Below are positions 9,850 to 22,709 of a stretch of 64,000 nt of DNA, piece by piece. The notes beneath the pieces are model-generated. The model made no database searches. It saw nothing but the letters and a program-made list of their open reading frames with translations, and had not been told where the DNA came from. This DNA is from Macrolepiota albuminosa (lineage: Eukaryota; Basidiomycota; Agaricomycetes; Agaricales; Agaricaceae): contig JAMWFC010000005.1 in NCBI GenBank assembly GCA_027475525.1, positions 620,001-684,000 on the forward strand, in the 5' to 3' direction. A program made the translations under genes and the position numbers. The number at the start of each line of letters is the position of its first letter. The stretch's first letter is position 1.

Positions 9850-11340
9850 TTAAATATCAAATGGGAACCCACCATATCCAAAATTACTACCAGTTTCAAT
9901 CTCAATGATGAACAAACCAGAGCATTTAGAATAGTGGCTCACCATGCTGCTACTTCTAACCCTGAACAGTTGAGAATGTATATGGAGAGTATGGGGGCAC
10001 TGGAAAAACACAGGTGCTTAAGGTGCTGTCTCAATACTTTGCAGCCCATGGAGAATCTCATAGGTTTGCAGTGGTTGCTTGTACTGGCACTGCAGCATCA
10101 CTGTTAGGTGGATCGACTTACCATTATTTGTTTGGAATTAATGATATGGTACGTGACTCTCCAGCACAACTGGCTCAAGTAAAGTCATGCCTTATTGAGG
10201 TGCAATATGTATTTTTTGACGAAGTATCCATGTTGTCTTGTAGGGATATGTACAAGATATCAGCATGCCTTGCTCAGATTACAGGTCTGTTGCACCTCTC
10301 TTTTGGTGGTATGAACATGGTGTTTGCTGGCAATTTTGCCCAGCTGCCACCAGTAACTGGCTGTGAAAATGCAGCACTGTACAGTCACAGTATGGGTATG
10401 TGATCTATAGATCTGAACAAACAAAAGGCTGCATTGAGTAAAGCAGTTTGGCACCAGGTTACTACAGTAGTCATATTGAGACAGAATATAAGACAGACAA
10501 TGCAAAGTCCAGACAACAAATCCTTTAGAATGGCCTCACTAACATGAGGTATTGAGCATGCACCAAAGACAATATTCAGTTCCTGGAGTCTCAGTAAGTC
10601 TCCAATCTTTCAGACTCCTCACTTCTCAATGATGAGTTCCATAATGTGTCTATCATAACCACACACAACATAGATAAAGATGCTGTCAATGTGGTTGGAA
10701 GTAGTAGATTTGCCCTGAAGAGTGGACTCAAGCTGACAAATTTCTTTAGCAAAGATACTGTACTTGACAAGGATGACAAGAGCACATGCAAAAGTAAAGG
10801 TTGAGGAGCATCAGATAGAAACAGAGTTCCTCTACACTCCTCTATTCAGAATATTCTATGGGAGCAGCCTCCTTCATCCACATCTGGTCAAGTTGCAGGC
10901 AAACTGTCGCTATGCATTGGCTTATCTATTATCATTAAGACTAACATTGCCATAGAGCTCTGTATCACAAATGGTCAAAAAGGTTACGTATATGGATAGA
11001 CGTTGTGTATGGGTTCTGTTGGTCAACATATGATAGACATGCTATTTGTAAAACTGAAGAATCCACTGCACCATGTACAGATAGAAGGTTTTTCTGAAGA
11101 CGTAGTACCAATAACTGAAAATGCAGTCTATCTAATGACTAAAAGATTATAATTTCATGATCACAAGTCAAAATACTCATCAACTATGCTATAACTGATT
11201 ATGCTAGCCAAGGAAAGACTAGGCCTTTCAATCCTGTTGACTTGTTCAAATGTCAATCCCATCAGGCTTACTATACAGCACTGTCATGAAGTGCTATTGC
11301 AGCCAGTACTATTATAATACGTGGATTTGACAGAACCGTC
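9850..11340 (+). pseudogene. Helitron PIF1-like helicase relic
   Basis: Decayed helicase domain of a Helitron rolling-circle transposon. Read across several frames, recognisable motifs occur in order: FNLNDEQTRAF (9895), Walker A GGTGKT (9993-10010, reached by a frameshift), FFDEVSM (Walker B, near 10215), FAGNFAQLPPV (near 10325, the usual Asp of GDF changed to Asn), the helicase C-terminal VAGKLSLCIG region (near 10897), and YAITDYASQGKTRPFN (near 11190), followed by SHQAYYTALS. There are several frameshifts and stops, so it is not functional. No Rep/HUH domain and no Helitron termini were found. The right end meets an inverted gag fragment at about 11350. Confidence 0.85.
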
Positions 11341-11361
11341 ATTTAAAGAAAAGCAACTGGT

Positions 11362-12729
11362 GCACTATGCAGAGTATACAGGCACCGTCCTTTCTCTATC
11401 AATCCTGCATATCCTTTGGGACCTCAATCCAAGGCCATCCCTTCTTCTGGAGTCAGTTAGCTCAGAGAGCCTCCTCATCTCATTTGTTGGGGAATTTGGG
11501 GTTGTCCAGGTCTCCCAGGAGCTTGTTAGGGCTCAGAATGTTGCCAGGATTGTTGATAGCTACGGCGGCATTGAGCTGGGCCTGGGGGTGGGTGCCACTG
11601 CTGGGGTTAGCATTGGGGAGACCACAACTTATTGGAGGGCAGACCAGGATTTCAACTCAGAGAGTTGGAGATTTCACCAGAGAACCAGGGTGGGCCTCCT
11701 CATGGGTTTCAGGGAGCCCAAGAGTTTGAGTATTTGCTGTGGTCTTCCCAGTAGTGCTGGTCAATCTGTATGACAAGGGCCTTATATCCATTATAGAAGG
11801 GTTGTTTTGGGGTGAGCTGGAGGATGTCCTTGATGCATTGTGGCAATGCATAGTGGAGGGCATACCAGAGGACGCTATAATTCCAACCTGTCTCATAAGC
11901 TTCCTTTTCAAAATATACAATGAAAGTGGTGAAGCATTCTTTGGAATGCATCTGGAAGTTGAAAAGGTTGTTCTTGGCCTCAGCCACAGTGTCGTAGATC
12001 CTGAACTTTCCAGAGAACTTGTCAACAAAGGCTTGCCAGTAGGAGAGTGCTGAGTTGTTGGGGTCAAACTAGATGAGGGCCATGTAGTAGTTGAAGGTGA
12101 TCTCCTAGAGGTATGAGGTGGTGAAGGTGACCCTGGAGCTATCAACCTGGAATGTGAGCGGCTTTGCCTGAAACATATTAAGACATTGGGTTAGAAATGT
12201 ACACCATTTCTGGGGGTCCTGGCCTGTAAACACGTTGGGTTTCTGGATATCCAAGTGCCCCTCATGAATGAGGGCATCATGGGCATCATCTGGTCCAGCT
12301 GCATTACAGGGAGGGGGTCCTGCATTGTAGTAGTAGTAATAATGGTTACCCCCTCTCCTCTCCATGGGAAGGAAAGGCACTGAGGGCAGGGCCTCATTCT
12401 CCCAGAGGGCCTCCTCCAGGTGGCTCATCTGGAGGTTCTTGGCCTGGGGGTCTGTTGTCCCAAGGAGGGTTGTTCCTGTCAGGGGGAGGCCCAAGTCTCC
12501 ACATGGGGAGTAGCAGAGATGGTGGGCTGGTGGGCCATCCTTAGAGGTCAATGGGGATGGTGGAGGCAGTCAGGGATGATTCTGTGGTGCTGGGTCAATT
12601 TGCAGTGTTGGGCTGGGTGCTGGGTTGGATGCTGGGTTGCGTGGGAGATGTTCAACTCAGGAGGGTTGAGCTTGCATCAGGGGCCATGGGGGGTTCCACA
12701 GATTGAAGTGGGGTGGGGGGTTGCGATGG
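11362..12729 (-). pseudogene. Inverted gag fragment of gypsy element C
   Basis: Minus-strand gag remnant homologous to plus-strand 14695-16110. Shared features include the Tyr/His-rich patch, the KPNVFTGQDPQKW segment (start of the capsid domain) and the region up to the zinc-knuckle linker. Frameshifts and stops break it into at least three pieces (12551-12105, 11987-11709 and 12145-11657 in different frames). It abuts the probable 5' LTR of element C at 12730 head to head. Origin: either an inverted partial duplication or an independent truncated copy of the same family. Confidence 0.75.
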
Positions 12730-13450
12730 TGTCATGACCTCTTCTCTCCGGATCTACCCTGGGACACCCCTGGGACCCTCCCTCCGACCCCACAGGATGT
12801 GCCCTGCCATCACCTGGCACCCCTGGCAACCCGCATCACAGACCCGGGATCAACCACCATCAATGATTGGATCATGCCAACTGCTTCTGTGCCATCACAC
12901 ATTATGGCTCCTTCTAAGCCAATCAATCATGCACTCCACACATGTGATCTCAGTATACAGTTCCTCTCCTGCTACTCAATGCCCCCCCTGGGACTTATCC
13001 CAGACAACCTGGAACCCCAGAGACCCGGATTAGTACTTATAGTGTAACTCCCCGTTGTATTCACTAGTCTTGATATTAACTTGAATTGTTGTGTGCCCTC
13101 TGCTTGATTGGTATGCACTGACTGGCATGCTTGAACAACCGTGTGCTCTAAAGTTTGGTATGTACTTTGCAACTTGCAATTTGTTAACCCGGTCTTGTCT
13201 TAGAACCCCTGGTTCATGACTCAACCCCCACCTAACTCTCAGCCTCTAAAACCCAAAACCTCCGGACTAAGTTCCCTCTCCTGGGATTACTCCTGTCCGC
13301 ATCTTGAGCTCTGGAGTCCTAGCCCCAGAGTTCCAGATACCTGAGTATCCATAGATCAAGTCCGCATTGTAAGGGCGTTGCTTTTCCAGAAAGCCCCCGA
13401 CTCAGCTGAACCTGACATAATATCAAGACTCTCTCCTTACACCATTCTTG
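12730..13450 (+). repeat. Probable 5' LTR and leader of element C
   Basis: About 720 bp of non-coding sequence starting TGTCATGACC, typical of a gypsy LTR start, located between the inverted gag fragment and the gag start codon. A possible LTR end is CTTACA at about 13436-13441. There is no second copy in the window to fix the borders and no clear tRNA-primer site, so the extent is tentative. Confidence 0.4.
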
Positions 13451-16150
13451 ATGGCTACGTATACTCATACCTACTACCCCACAGGCTACCAGACTGACTC
13501 TTATGGGCGTCCAGTCCCTGATCACTACTCCGCACAGACCCCCCGCCTACCCACCTCTCCCATACAAACCCGCCCTGCCTACCCACCTCTCCCATACAAA
13601 CCCCAATATCTCCACCACCACTGGGCCCCTGACCCATCCCTCTATGATCTGGGGCCCTCAGCCAGCTGGGCCCCTCCGCCCAACCTAGCCATGGCATGAC
13701 CCATGGAGGTCCCCTCGTACCGGAGCATCCTCAGGGGCCTGCCAAAGACCTCTCCAGTTCCCAGTGGACCTTGCCCGATTTCCCCAGCGAGGGCCCCTTT
13801 GCACCTACCCCCTACTATGGTTACCAGTGTCCTGCCCCCCAACCCTGGAGACCTCCCAACTACGACTATTCCCCTCAACACTACCCGACCACTGCCCCAC
13901 CTGCTTGGACCCCTCCCTTGCCAATGGGACGATGATGCCTCGAGGAGTACAAATGGCAATGGGACGAAGTGCTCTGCTCACTCAGGATCTCGCCGGAGGA
14001 CTTTGTGCAGTAGGCAAGGGCGCTACTCACAGAATTTGGACATGATGACTTTGAAGGCACTCTGGAGGACTGGGCCCATTGCTTGGTCAAATTTGGGGAC
14101 CGCCTCATGCGAGGAGAACTTCAAGAGCAGACTATGGTAAAGTATAGATGCAACACAATCCTCTGCAAAGAGTTGCAACAACTGCTCAACAAAGTCCACA
14201 CGTTCCCCTTCTCTTGACCCCTCAACGATCCCACGGACCCGAGTTGCTTGATTCACATCCAACAGGAACCCCCAGAACCGGCCCTGGCAGCCCCTGCGGT
14301 CCCCACTCTGGAGCAACGACAATGGGAAGAGTGACAAAATGCCTCAGCCATACTACGGTCCCTCACCCCAATGGGAGGGCTATTCAATCAGCCTGCTGCC
14401 CGCACGGTAGGCCTGTTGACTCACCATAGGGCTAACTCCGTTCCTAGCATCTTTGAGACCTGGGGACAGCCTCAGAGACCCCTGGAACCGCTCCCATGAA
14501 TAGACAATGCCAAACACCCACCCCCAGCGACCACCAGTAGACCCCAGGTGGACACCCCTAGCACAGATGACACGCTGTGCTACATCAATGAGCTCACTCG
14601 CAGCAACAACAAACAACACCCCGTGCCCACAACCATCCTGGCACCGCCTCCCACGTCTGCCCTGGCCCCTCCAGAGCCCAACTTCTGTCGCAACTCCCCG
14701 CCCCACTTCGACCTGCGGAATCCCCCACGGCCTCTGATGCAAGCATGACCCTTTCAGGTTGAACGTCCCCCGCACAACCCGGTGCCTGATCCAGCACCCG
14801 GTCCTCCCCAGATCGACCTGACACCACTGAACTCTCCCTGACCGCCTCTGCCACCCCCAACCAAACCCCAAGGACAACCCCCAGGTTCCCCACCTCCACC
14901 ACCTTCTGCATGGAGACCCGGCCCCCCCTGGCAGGAATGAACCCCTTTGGGACAATGGACCTCCCAGGCGTGGACCCCCAGGTAAGCCATCCAGAGGAGG
15001 CCCTCCAGGTGAGTGGGGTCCTGCTCTCGGTGCCTTTCCCCCACAAGGAGGGGGAAGTAACCACTATTACTACTACTACAATGCCGGCCCCCCTTCCTGC
15101 AATGCTGCTGGACCAGACGATGTTCATGATGCCCTTGCCCACGAAGGGCATCTGGACATCTAAAAGCCCAACGCATTCACGGGCTGGGACCCCTGAAAAT
15201 GGCGTACATTCCTCACCCAATGTCTTAACATGTTTCAGACAAAGCCACTCATGTTTCAGGTTGACAGCTTCCAGGTGGCCTTTGCCACCTTGTACCTCCA
15301 GGAGATCGCCTTCGACCACTACACGGCCCTCATCCAGTTTGACCCCAACAACCTAGCACTCTCCTGCTGGCAAGCTTTCGTCAATGAGTTTTCCGGGAAG
15401 TTCGGGATCTATGACACCATGGCTGAGGCTGAGGACAACCTCTTCAACCTCCGAATGCATTCCGAGGAACGCTTCACCACCTTCATTGTATGTTTTAAGA
15501 AGGAAGCTTACGAGACAGGCTGGAATTACAGCGCCCTCCAGTACGCCCTCCGCTGTGCACTGCCGCAACATATCAAGGACGTCCTCTAACTTGCTCCAAA
15601 ACAACCCTTCTACGACGGATACAAGGCCCTCATCATGCAGATCAACCAATGCTACTAGGAAGACCACAGCGAGTATTTGAACTCCTGAGCCTTCTGGAAC
15701 CCTAGGGAAGGACCCCCATGGCTTTCCGGCGAAACCCCCAACCCCCAAAATCAAAACTACGGTTCCCCCACGTTCCCTGGCAGCCAACCCCTGGTGAGTT
15801 GTGGCCCGCCCAATATTAACCCCAGCAGCGGCACCTGCCCCCAGGCCCAACTCAACACCGCTGTGGCTGCCAACGACCTGGGTGCCTGCCCCCAGGCCCA
15901 ACTCAATGCCGCTATGGCTGTCAACAACCTGGGCAACGTGCCAAGCCCCAAGGAACCTCTGGAAGACCCTGAAGATCCTGACTTCGCTGACAAATGAGAT
16001 GAAGAGGCCCTTCGGGCCAACCGGCTCCAGAAAAAGGGACAACTCTGGATCAAGGTTCTGAAGGATGTGCAGGAACGAGGAAGAAGGGAAGGTGTTTGCA
16101 TACTCTGCGGTGAGAAAAACCATTTCATCTCCGAATGCCCCCAACTACAG
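13451..16150 (+). pseudogene. gag of element C (decayed)
   Basis: Starts at ATG 13451 with a Tyr/Pro-rich leader (MATYTHTYYPTGYQ). The capsid-like domain lies around 15170-15590 (VAFATLYLQEIAFDHYTALIQ onwards), and a C-X2-C-X4-H-X4-C zinc knuckle (CILCGEKNHFISEC) at about 16096-16137 binds genomic RNA. A 19-residue unit (PQAQLNxAxAxNxLG) is duplicated near 15840-15930. Several stops and frame changes separate these parts, so no intact Gag is made. Confidence 0.75.
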
Positions 16151-18640
16151 GTTATGGGACGTGCCACCTGGACCTTCAAAGGGGAGGATGCCACCTACAA
16201 ACTACGAGTTCACCTCCAACTTCCTGGTTATGCAACTTCACGGATCGACCCCAATGGTGCTGGGACTACCCTGGCTACACGACACAAACCCCAACATCGA
16301 TTGGAGGATGCTCACCATGACCTTTCTGGGACCCAAAGACCACCCCTCGACCGCCATGCACCTCCAGGCCCTAAGGAGCGACCCGATGCCTGACACCCCC
16401 AGGGTGGCAACCGCGCCCCCCACCCATATGCCACAAATGCCCGTCCAAACCCGCAAGGCCCCTGATCGACCCCCAAACATTCCTCAGAACAGGTACAAAG
16501 GGCTGAACTACCTGGGCTGGTCTCAGACATGCGTCGAACCCACTCCAGCCTGTGAATCTGCAACCCCGATCGACCCAAACGCACTTGACATTAGGATCAT
16601 TGGAGCTGCTCCCTTCGCCCGCCTCATGAAGGACAGAATCCCCACGTTTCAGCTACACACCTCGCCATCTCTCCCAGAAGAACACCTACAAGGGGATGCT
16701 ATTCCTCCAGAGAAGAAAACTGAGGAGCAGATCCTCCAAGAAGTAGTTCCCCTGAAATATCACGAGTTTGCTGATGTATTCTCTGAAGGAGATGCTAAGG
16801 AGATTCCCCCTCACTGCCCCTATAACCATACAATCGATCTCAAGAAAGGAACCACCCCCCCTTTCAGGAAGGTATACAACATGTCGGAAGTTGAAGTCCA
16901 GGCCCTCAAGGACTACCTCAATAAAATGCTTGGAAAGAGATTCATCTGACCCTCCACCTCCACCGCCGGAGCTCCGGTTCTATTCGCCAAGAAGAAGGAC
17001 GGCTCGCTATAACTCTGCATCAACTACTGGGGACTCAATAAGATCACCAAGAAGAACCGCTACCCGCTCCCGCTCATTGGCAATCTGGTCAATTGACTCC
17101 GCAGTGCCAAGGTTTATACAAAAATTGACCTCCGCTCCAGCTACAACAATGTCCGCATCGCCCTGGGACATGAGTGGAAAACCGCATTCTGCATGTGGTA
17201 TGGTCTGTTTGAGTACCTTGGGATGCCTTTTGGAATGACTAACTCCCCCGCCACGTTCCAATACTTCATGAACAACATTTTCCATGACATGAGCGACGTT
17301 TTTGTGATTGTCTACCTGAACAACATCCTCATCTACTCCAACTCGAAGGAGGACCACCAGAAGCATGTCTGGCAAGTTCTTGAATGCCTCCAGGAGCACA
17401 ACCTCCACACCAAGCCCAAGAAGTGTTCATTCCACATGGAAGAGGTTGAGTATCTCGGCGTCATCGTATCCTCAAATGGTGTTTGCATGGATTTCCACAA
17501 GGTTGAGGCCATCGTTAACTGGCTGCAACCCTGGAATGTCAAGGAAGTACAATCCTTCTTGGGTTTCGCTAATTTCTACCAGAGGTTTATAGACAACTAC
17601 TTCGGTATCACAAAATCCCTCAACTGGCTCACGTGCAAGGACGTTGCATGGAACTGGGACAGTAAGTGCCAGAGCGTCTTTAACCTGCTCAAGGAGGCTT
17701 TCACAGCCACCCCTGTACTCCGGCATTATGACTCCGCCCTCCTGATCATCCTAGAATGCAACGCCTTCAACTACACCATTGCCAGGATTCTCTCGCAGAT
17801 GGGATCCAATGGTGGGGAGCCCTGGCCAGTTGCCTTCTACACCCAGTCCATGATTGACACTGAGCTTAACTACAACATCTACAATAAGGAGCTCCTTGCC
17901 ATTGTTGAGGCCTTCAAACAATGGCAAGCCTACCTTGAGGGAGCCCAGCACCGGATCCAGGTCTACTCAGATCACAACAACCTGCAGTACTTCACCACAA
18001 CCAAGCAACTTAGCCGACGACAGGCCTGATGGTCTGAGATCCTCTTGGAGTACAACTTCACAATCCAGTACTGCCCAGGATGACTTGGAGCTAAACCCAA
18101 TGCCCTCACCCAACGACCAGATGTCTACCCCAAGAAGTCATTCAAGGCAGAGTGCAATGCATTCAATCATTGCATGGTGATCCCTCCAGAACATCTGAAT
18201 GCCGTACTGATTTTAAACGATGAAGGGACCCTGAGCCAGATCTGCCGTGCTCCCGAGACAAGTACTTCACCAACCATGACCCCCGCAACCCCCCCAACAG
18301 AACTGACCAGGACCCCGCCTTCTCCTTGTCCCCCAATGAAAAGCTCCTCCTCCAGGATGGCCGCATCTACGTCCCAGATCACGCCCAACTTTGCTATGAC
18401 GTTCTCCGCCAGCACCATGACCACAAGCTCTGGGGACACCTTGGGATACATAAGACCCTCCAACTCGTCTCCCAGACTTACTTTTGGCCAGGGCTGAAGA
18501 AGGATGTGACCTGCTACATTCAATTGTGTGAATTCTGCCTCCAGGCCAAGGTCCCCCGGCACCGACCCTACGGACTCCTGAGACCTTTGCCAGTTGGACA
18601 ACACCCCTGGTCTTCCATATCCCTGGATCACATCGTCTGA
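16100..18640 (+). pseudogene. pol of element C (protease remnant, RT, RNase H, partial integrase)
   Basis: After the zinc knuckle the frame shifts to pol. Only the end of the protease fold remains (MVLGLPWLHDTNPNIDW); the DSG/DTG active site is not found. RT runs from about 16860 to 17560, but the YLDD box reads YLNN (17313-17324), so the polymerase is dead. RNase H motifs follow (around 17750-18010), then the HHCC zinc-binding start of integrase (18400-18560), where the sequence ends. In-frame stops at about 16948, 17092, 18028 and 18081 are TGA where related elements have Arg (CGA); one near 17011 is TAA. Confidence 0.85.
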
Positions 18641-18839
18641 AACAAAGTCAAGTATTGCTTAGCCTTACAGTCACACCACGGAACCAGATCGATAGTCGAT
18701 TCTAGTACTACGAGTTATGACAGTAAAATTGGCTGCCTTATGTAAGGCAGCCAGCTAGTATGTAAAGTAATAATAAATAATTAATATAATGGTCTATTAA
18801 TTATTTGGCTATACTAAGGATATATTACATGCCCCCCTT
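18640..18839 (-). repeat. 3' LTR region of G2
   Basis: By analogy with G1, the LTR begins (minus strand) with TGTAATATATCC at 18839, directly after a purine tract whose plus-strand complement is TGCCCCCCTTTTGAGAC. The other end is somewhere between 18640 and 18700 and cannot be fixed. The AT-rich interior contains a 10-bp inverted repeat (GGCTGCCTTA / TAAGGCAGCC, 18731-18752). Confidence 0.5.
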
Positions 18840-19018
18840 TGAGACTGGTAATCAGTCTCGATGTATGGAGGGACAAGTTGTCCAGTTCAATAAGTAGTTC
18901 AATGTGGAGGAACTTCGGTCCTCCACAGCTCAAGAATGTCCAGGTTATCTGTCAAAAAATACAACGCCGATGTTAACCGACAGTATGAATTGAAAAAGAG
19001 ATGAGCCACCTACAATAA

Positions 19019-22000
19019 TTACGCAGACGGTGGACACGACAACTCGCTGGCCATATCAATCCTCATCTCAGTGTCAACATTAACCAAGGATAATGAGGCA
19101 ATGGGGCCCGACAATGTTGAGGCTGTAGGAGCCTGAACTGACGTGACAGTATGCGAAGGAGAAGGGGGATATGGCCCGTGTTGAGAATGGCGTTGCCACA
19201 AATCTCAACAGTTGGGGTTCATCCCCACGGGATAGTACAGTCCACTTTCAAGGTACTCATGACCTTGAGCAAACTCGCGGGCTAGCAAAGCGTGAAGATG
19301 AATCATATCGTCATCTGTGGGCAATTGCCAATTGTCCCACCATGTGATGGCCGGAGGCTCTCCATAGATGTTCAGTCAACGATGGCGTTCATCGTCAACC
19401 TCACGGAACTGGTTGATGGATGCTGTGGCGGCAAGAAACTGGTTTTCAAGGTAGACCATGCTGAAGGTATAGGCATGGTCTACCCACTCTACGGGTATGC
19501 GGTTGGCTATCATAGCATGAAGCACGTCAGCATCGGTGATGTTGATGACATTAGCCACGTCGAAATGTGGGGGTCGGAACTGGACATCAGTCCAGCTCAT
19601 TGGTACGAATGGGGTGCTAGGATTAGCGGCGTCGTAATCAGCGACCGCCTCACAATACATTCCAGGACGTGCGAGAATCAAGGCCAACAGCCTTGCAAAG
19701 TGTTCCCGTGCTCTTCCCGAGGGAGACAGTCCGTGCGTAAGGACGTGTCCCAACAGAGTACGCCAGTGAATGTGATATGCTCGATCCACTGCAATGCTGT
19801 ACACTGAATTCATCATTCCTGGTCGGCAGAAGTAGAGTACATTTTGCGCCAGTTTGTCCAGATCGAAGGTGAAATGTACACCTTCAGAATCAAACCCGGT
19901 GAGCGTAAAAAATGGTCTCCCGGCTCGGTCCTTCCATCGCAGGTACCCGTCTGGAGTTGGCATGACCACGATGTTCATGTGATGGGAGGACAGATCCAGA
20001 GGGGGCGAAATGTGTTCGTACTCTGGTGTACACACCAGAGTCATCGTCCTATCCCTCATCGTAGTGTAATAATTAATACTGATGCGCTGAAACTCACGCA
20101 ACAGATAGTAGGCTTCAGTGCGCAGTGACACTGACTTGAACTTGTTCTGCAAAAGCTCATGGAGCTTTTGCAACTGCTGGGGATTCATCAGGAATCCTCT
20201 CGGCACCACACGGTCCAGCTCCTTCGAGGTATGATGATACCTCTCTCCTTTCTCCTTCTCACATGTCTTTGTGGCTAAGGCTTCATTGCTCACAAATACC
20301 GTATTTGTGAGCCGGGAGTAATAAAAGTGGCGGTCAAGTGCCCTGCCGTAGAACCAATTTGACCGCTCCACTGACGTCCCACTGACGAACATGCCTAGGC
20401 CATCAGGAATACGGCCTGTGGCCTGCTCCTCCTGGTCTTTATCAACCTTCGCCTGCTGGGCAGACTCGTGCTTCCTCCGAGCCTCTCTCTTGCGTTTTTT
20501 GTCTAAACGCACTTGGCGTATAGCGGGAGTTTCTCCTTCTGAGGGGGTCTTGTCTGATGACTCCCTGTAATCACTCCCATCGCTCGGTTCATTCAGCCCA
20601 AGCACAGCTAACGTCAGGAGTCGCCCTTCTACTTCAGCATCTGTTCTCGTGTCCTTTATGGGGACCGCAGACGCATACGCCCTCAGTGGTGCCTCAAACT
20701 GCACCACTGCTCCAAACCACATCACTACTCTGTCTGCTCCTTGTGGGACATCTGCTCCAAACTCCACTTCCAACAGGACCACCTCATCCTGCCGCTTTGT
20801 CCCTGACTGCTGGGAGGGCGCATGTGTTGACGAGGACAATCCTCGTAAACTAGTGTCATCCTCCACAAGCTCGTCATGTAACTCGGCCAGAATCGGAGTG
20901 AGTTCTCCAGATTCCCGCACCCCAACCTCCGGTACTGCATCACGCACTCTGAGGCGTTTTGCCTCAGGCTGCTCCTCCTCCGACAACGGACGCTGATAGG
21001 CTTCTACTCAGACTGAGCACATCAAGGGACATTATAGGCCAACCAACACTTGACGTACTGAGGACTCTAGTGATAGGCTTCTACTCAGACTGAGCACATC
21101 AAGGGACATTATAGGCCAACCAACACTTGACGTACTGAGGACTCTAGCGACCAGTTGGAAATATAGAGCAGCCCTAGCTCTGGCAACCGACTACAGGATT
21201 TAGACATTTATCCTAACCACTAGCTACCAAGCCTTCAGCACACTCCATTCACCTATCCCAAGGACGAAGGAGGCTCATAACGTATAGCGCTAACACAATG
21301 GCGGGAGAGGACTCTAACTAAACCCCAATCACTTCCAGAAGGAGCCAGCAGCAGGCACTGCCATTTGATGAGGCACTTCAATCAGAAGTCTAAAAGGATC
21401 AATGACGGCGGCACTGGATATACTTAAATCTGACATCTGGACCTGTCAGGAACTGATACAATGTGTAGTGCTGACATTAGCGCTCACAGCGTCTGTTGAG
21501 GATTTTCTGACCATACCCCGGAATAGCCTGGCCAATTGGAGTTATAATAAAAGTGAGCAGACTCATGCAATTCTAAGCCAATATAGAGTCGCCGCTGGTC
21601 GCCGTGGGTCAATTGGAGTTATAATAAAAGTGAGCAGACTCATGCAATTCTAAGCCAATATAGAGTCGCCGCTGGTCGCCGTGGGTCAGAACGCTGTTGG
21701 TCGCCGTCATCCATGTGCAAAAGGTCGCCATTGACAGGTCGCCGTTAGAGAAAACCACAAGGAGAGGCACTAGGAGGTAGCGCCACAGATGGACTTGTAT
21801 TTTGGCAAACACGGTAGCGCATAGTATATAAAATCGCTACTTTACATGTATATAACAACAAATCGTAACCTCTTGCACACGGACAGTTACACTTAGCATT
21901 CAAATCGCACTAGCTTCCTTTGACTTCGTCACTAAGTTGGGCGCTAGCCTTGTCTATCTCGTCTTCGTCGTTTACAGTGCCACCTACAGGCACAATATGC

Positions 22001-22479
22001 TGCGCTACTCGTCTTTTCTTCAATATCTTTGTCTAAACTATGACGCTTACCGTCTGCCAGATAGCCCCCGAAGCGCTATAATCTAGTGCATCATTTTACC
22101 ACCTCCACTTGAGCACACCGGGACCCTGTCAGGACTCCTCACAACTATGCACGCCAAGCACTGGAGACAGTGTTGTACTGCGTATACGTCCAGCGCACCC
22201 AACCACAGTAGGCGTCATCAACGCTTCTTCATGGCGTTCATGAATGTTTTAATAGTATTGTTGTTATGCTGCTGCAGCATAACAATCTCATCGAGCAGGC
22301 CGAGGTTGTCCAAATTGGGCTGGGTTCTGCCCAAACTAGGACACCACTGGATACGACGCCACAGTCGGCATCGTTACAGGCTGCTGAATGTTTTGCTGGG
22401 GGCAATCCCTCCCTCCTCCAGAACCCTGTGGGTTCTGAGGCTGCTGCTCACTGGTCGTACGCTGGTAAGGGTACGACAT
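19019..22479 (-). pseudogene. ORF-E of G2, conserved extra protein after pol, split by a solo LTR
   Basis: Starts at ATG 22479 (MSYPYQ...), 231 bp after the pol stop. It runs through a Gln-rich leader and a coiled-coil-like segment (LLDEIVMLQQH), is interrupted by the LTR at 20994-22220, and continues at 20986 with an acidic/basic linker and a conserved C-terminal domain. The C-terminal domain aligns with ORF-E of G1: RPGMYCEAVADYD near 19680, then IPVEWVDHAYTFSMVY near 19490, then VDDE. In-frame TGA stops at about 19375 and 19203 stand where CGA is expected, and a TAG near 22340 replaces CAG. I do not recognise the domain. Its place after the chromodomain is where env-like genes sit in some gypsy elements, but no signal peptide or membrane anchor is seen. 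Confidence 0.65.
20994..22220 (+). repeat. Solo LTR of the L family inside ORF-E of G2
   Basis: Begins TGATAGGCTTCT and ends GGCGTCATCA, the same ends as the LTRs of element L but in the opposite orientation. It is flanked by the 4-bp duplication ACGC on both sides (20990-20993 and 22221-22224). Removing it restores a continuous frame in ORF-E. It is much more diverged from the two L LTRs than they are from each other. It holds two 77-bp tandem duplications (20994-21147 and 21533-21686) that look like assembly artefacts, so its true length is about 1073 bp. Confidence 0.9.
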
Positions 22480-22709
22480 GGTACTATGAAAATATCAACG
22501 TGTCGGTGGGAAAAAACACACTAAATTCCCCATCAACAGGTTACATAACCTGATCCGACTGTCAACTCTGCATCACAATCCGCATTATCTCATCAGATGG
22601 ATGAATCTCCATCTTATCTATCTGACACAACCGTGATCCGATCTGGATCAGATACTCAGTTGATCCGAGCTCTGACTGATCTGGCCTACATCTTATCACT
22701 GCCATCAAT

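Larger units (their letters stand above)
12730..18640 (+). mobile_element. Element C: degenerate, 3'-truncated Ty3/gypsy retrotransposon
   Basis: Plus-strand order: probable LTR/leader (12730-13450), Pro/Tyr-rich gag with capsid and zinc knuckle, a remnant of protease, RT, RNase H and the zinc-binding start of integrase, ending abruptly at 18640. Many stops and frameshifts; the catalytic RT aspartates are changed. No 3' LTR is present. The right end joins the 3' LTR region of element G2. Confidence 0.8.
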
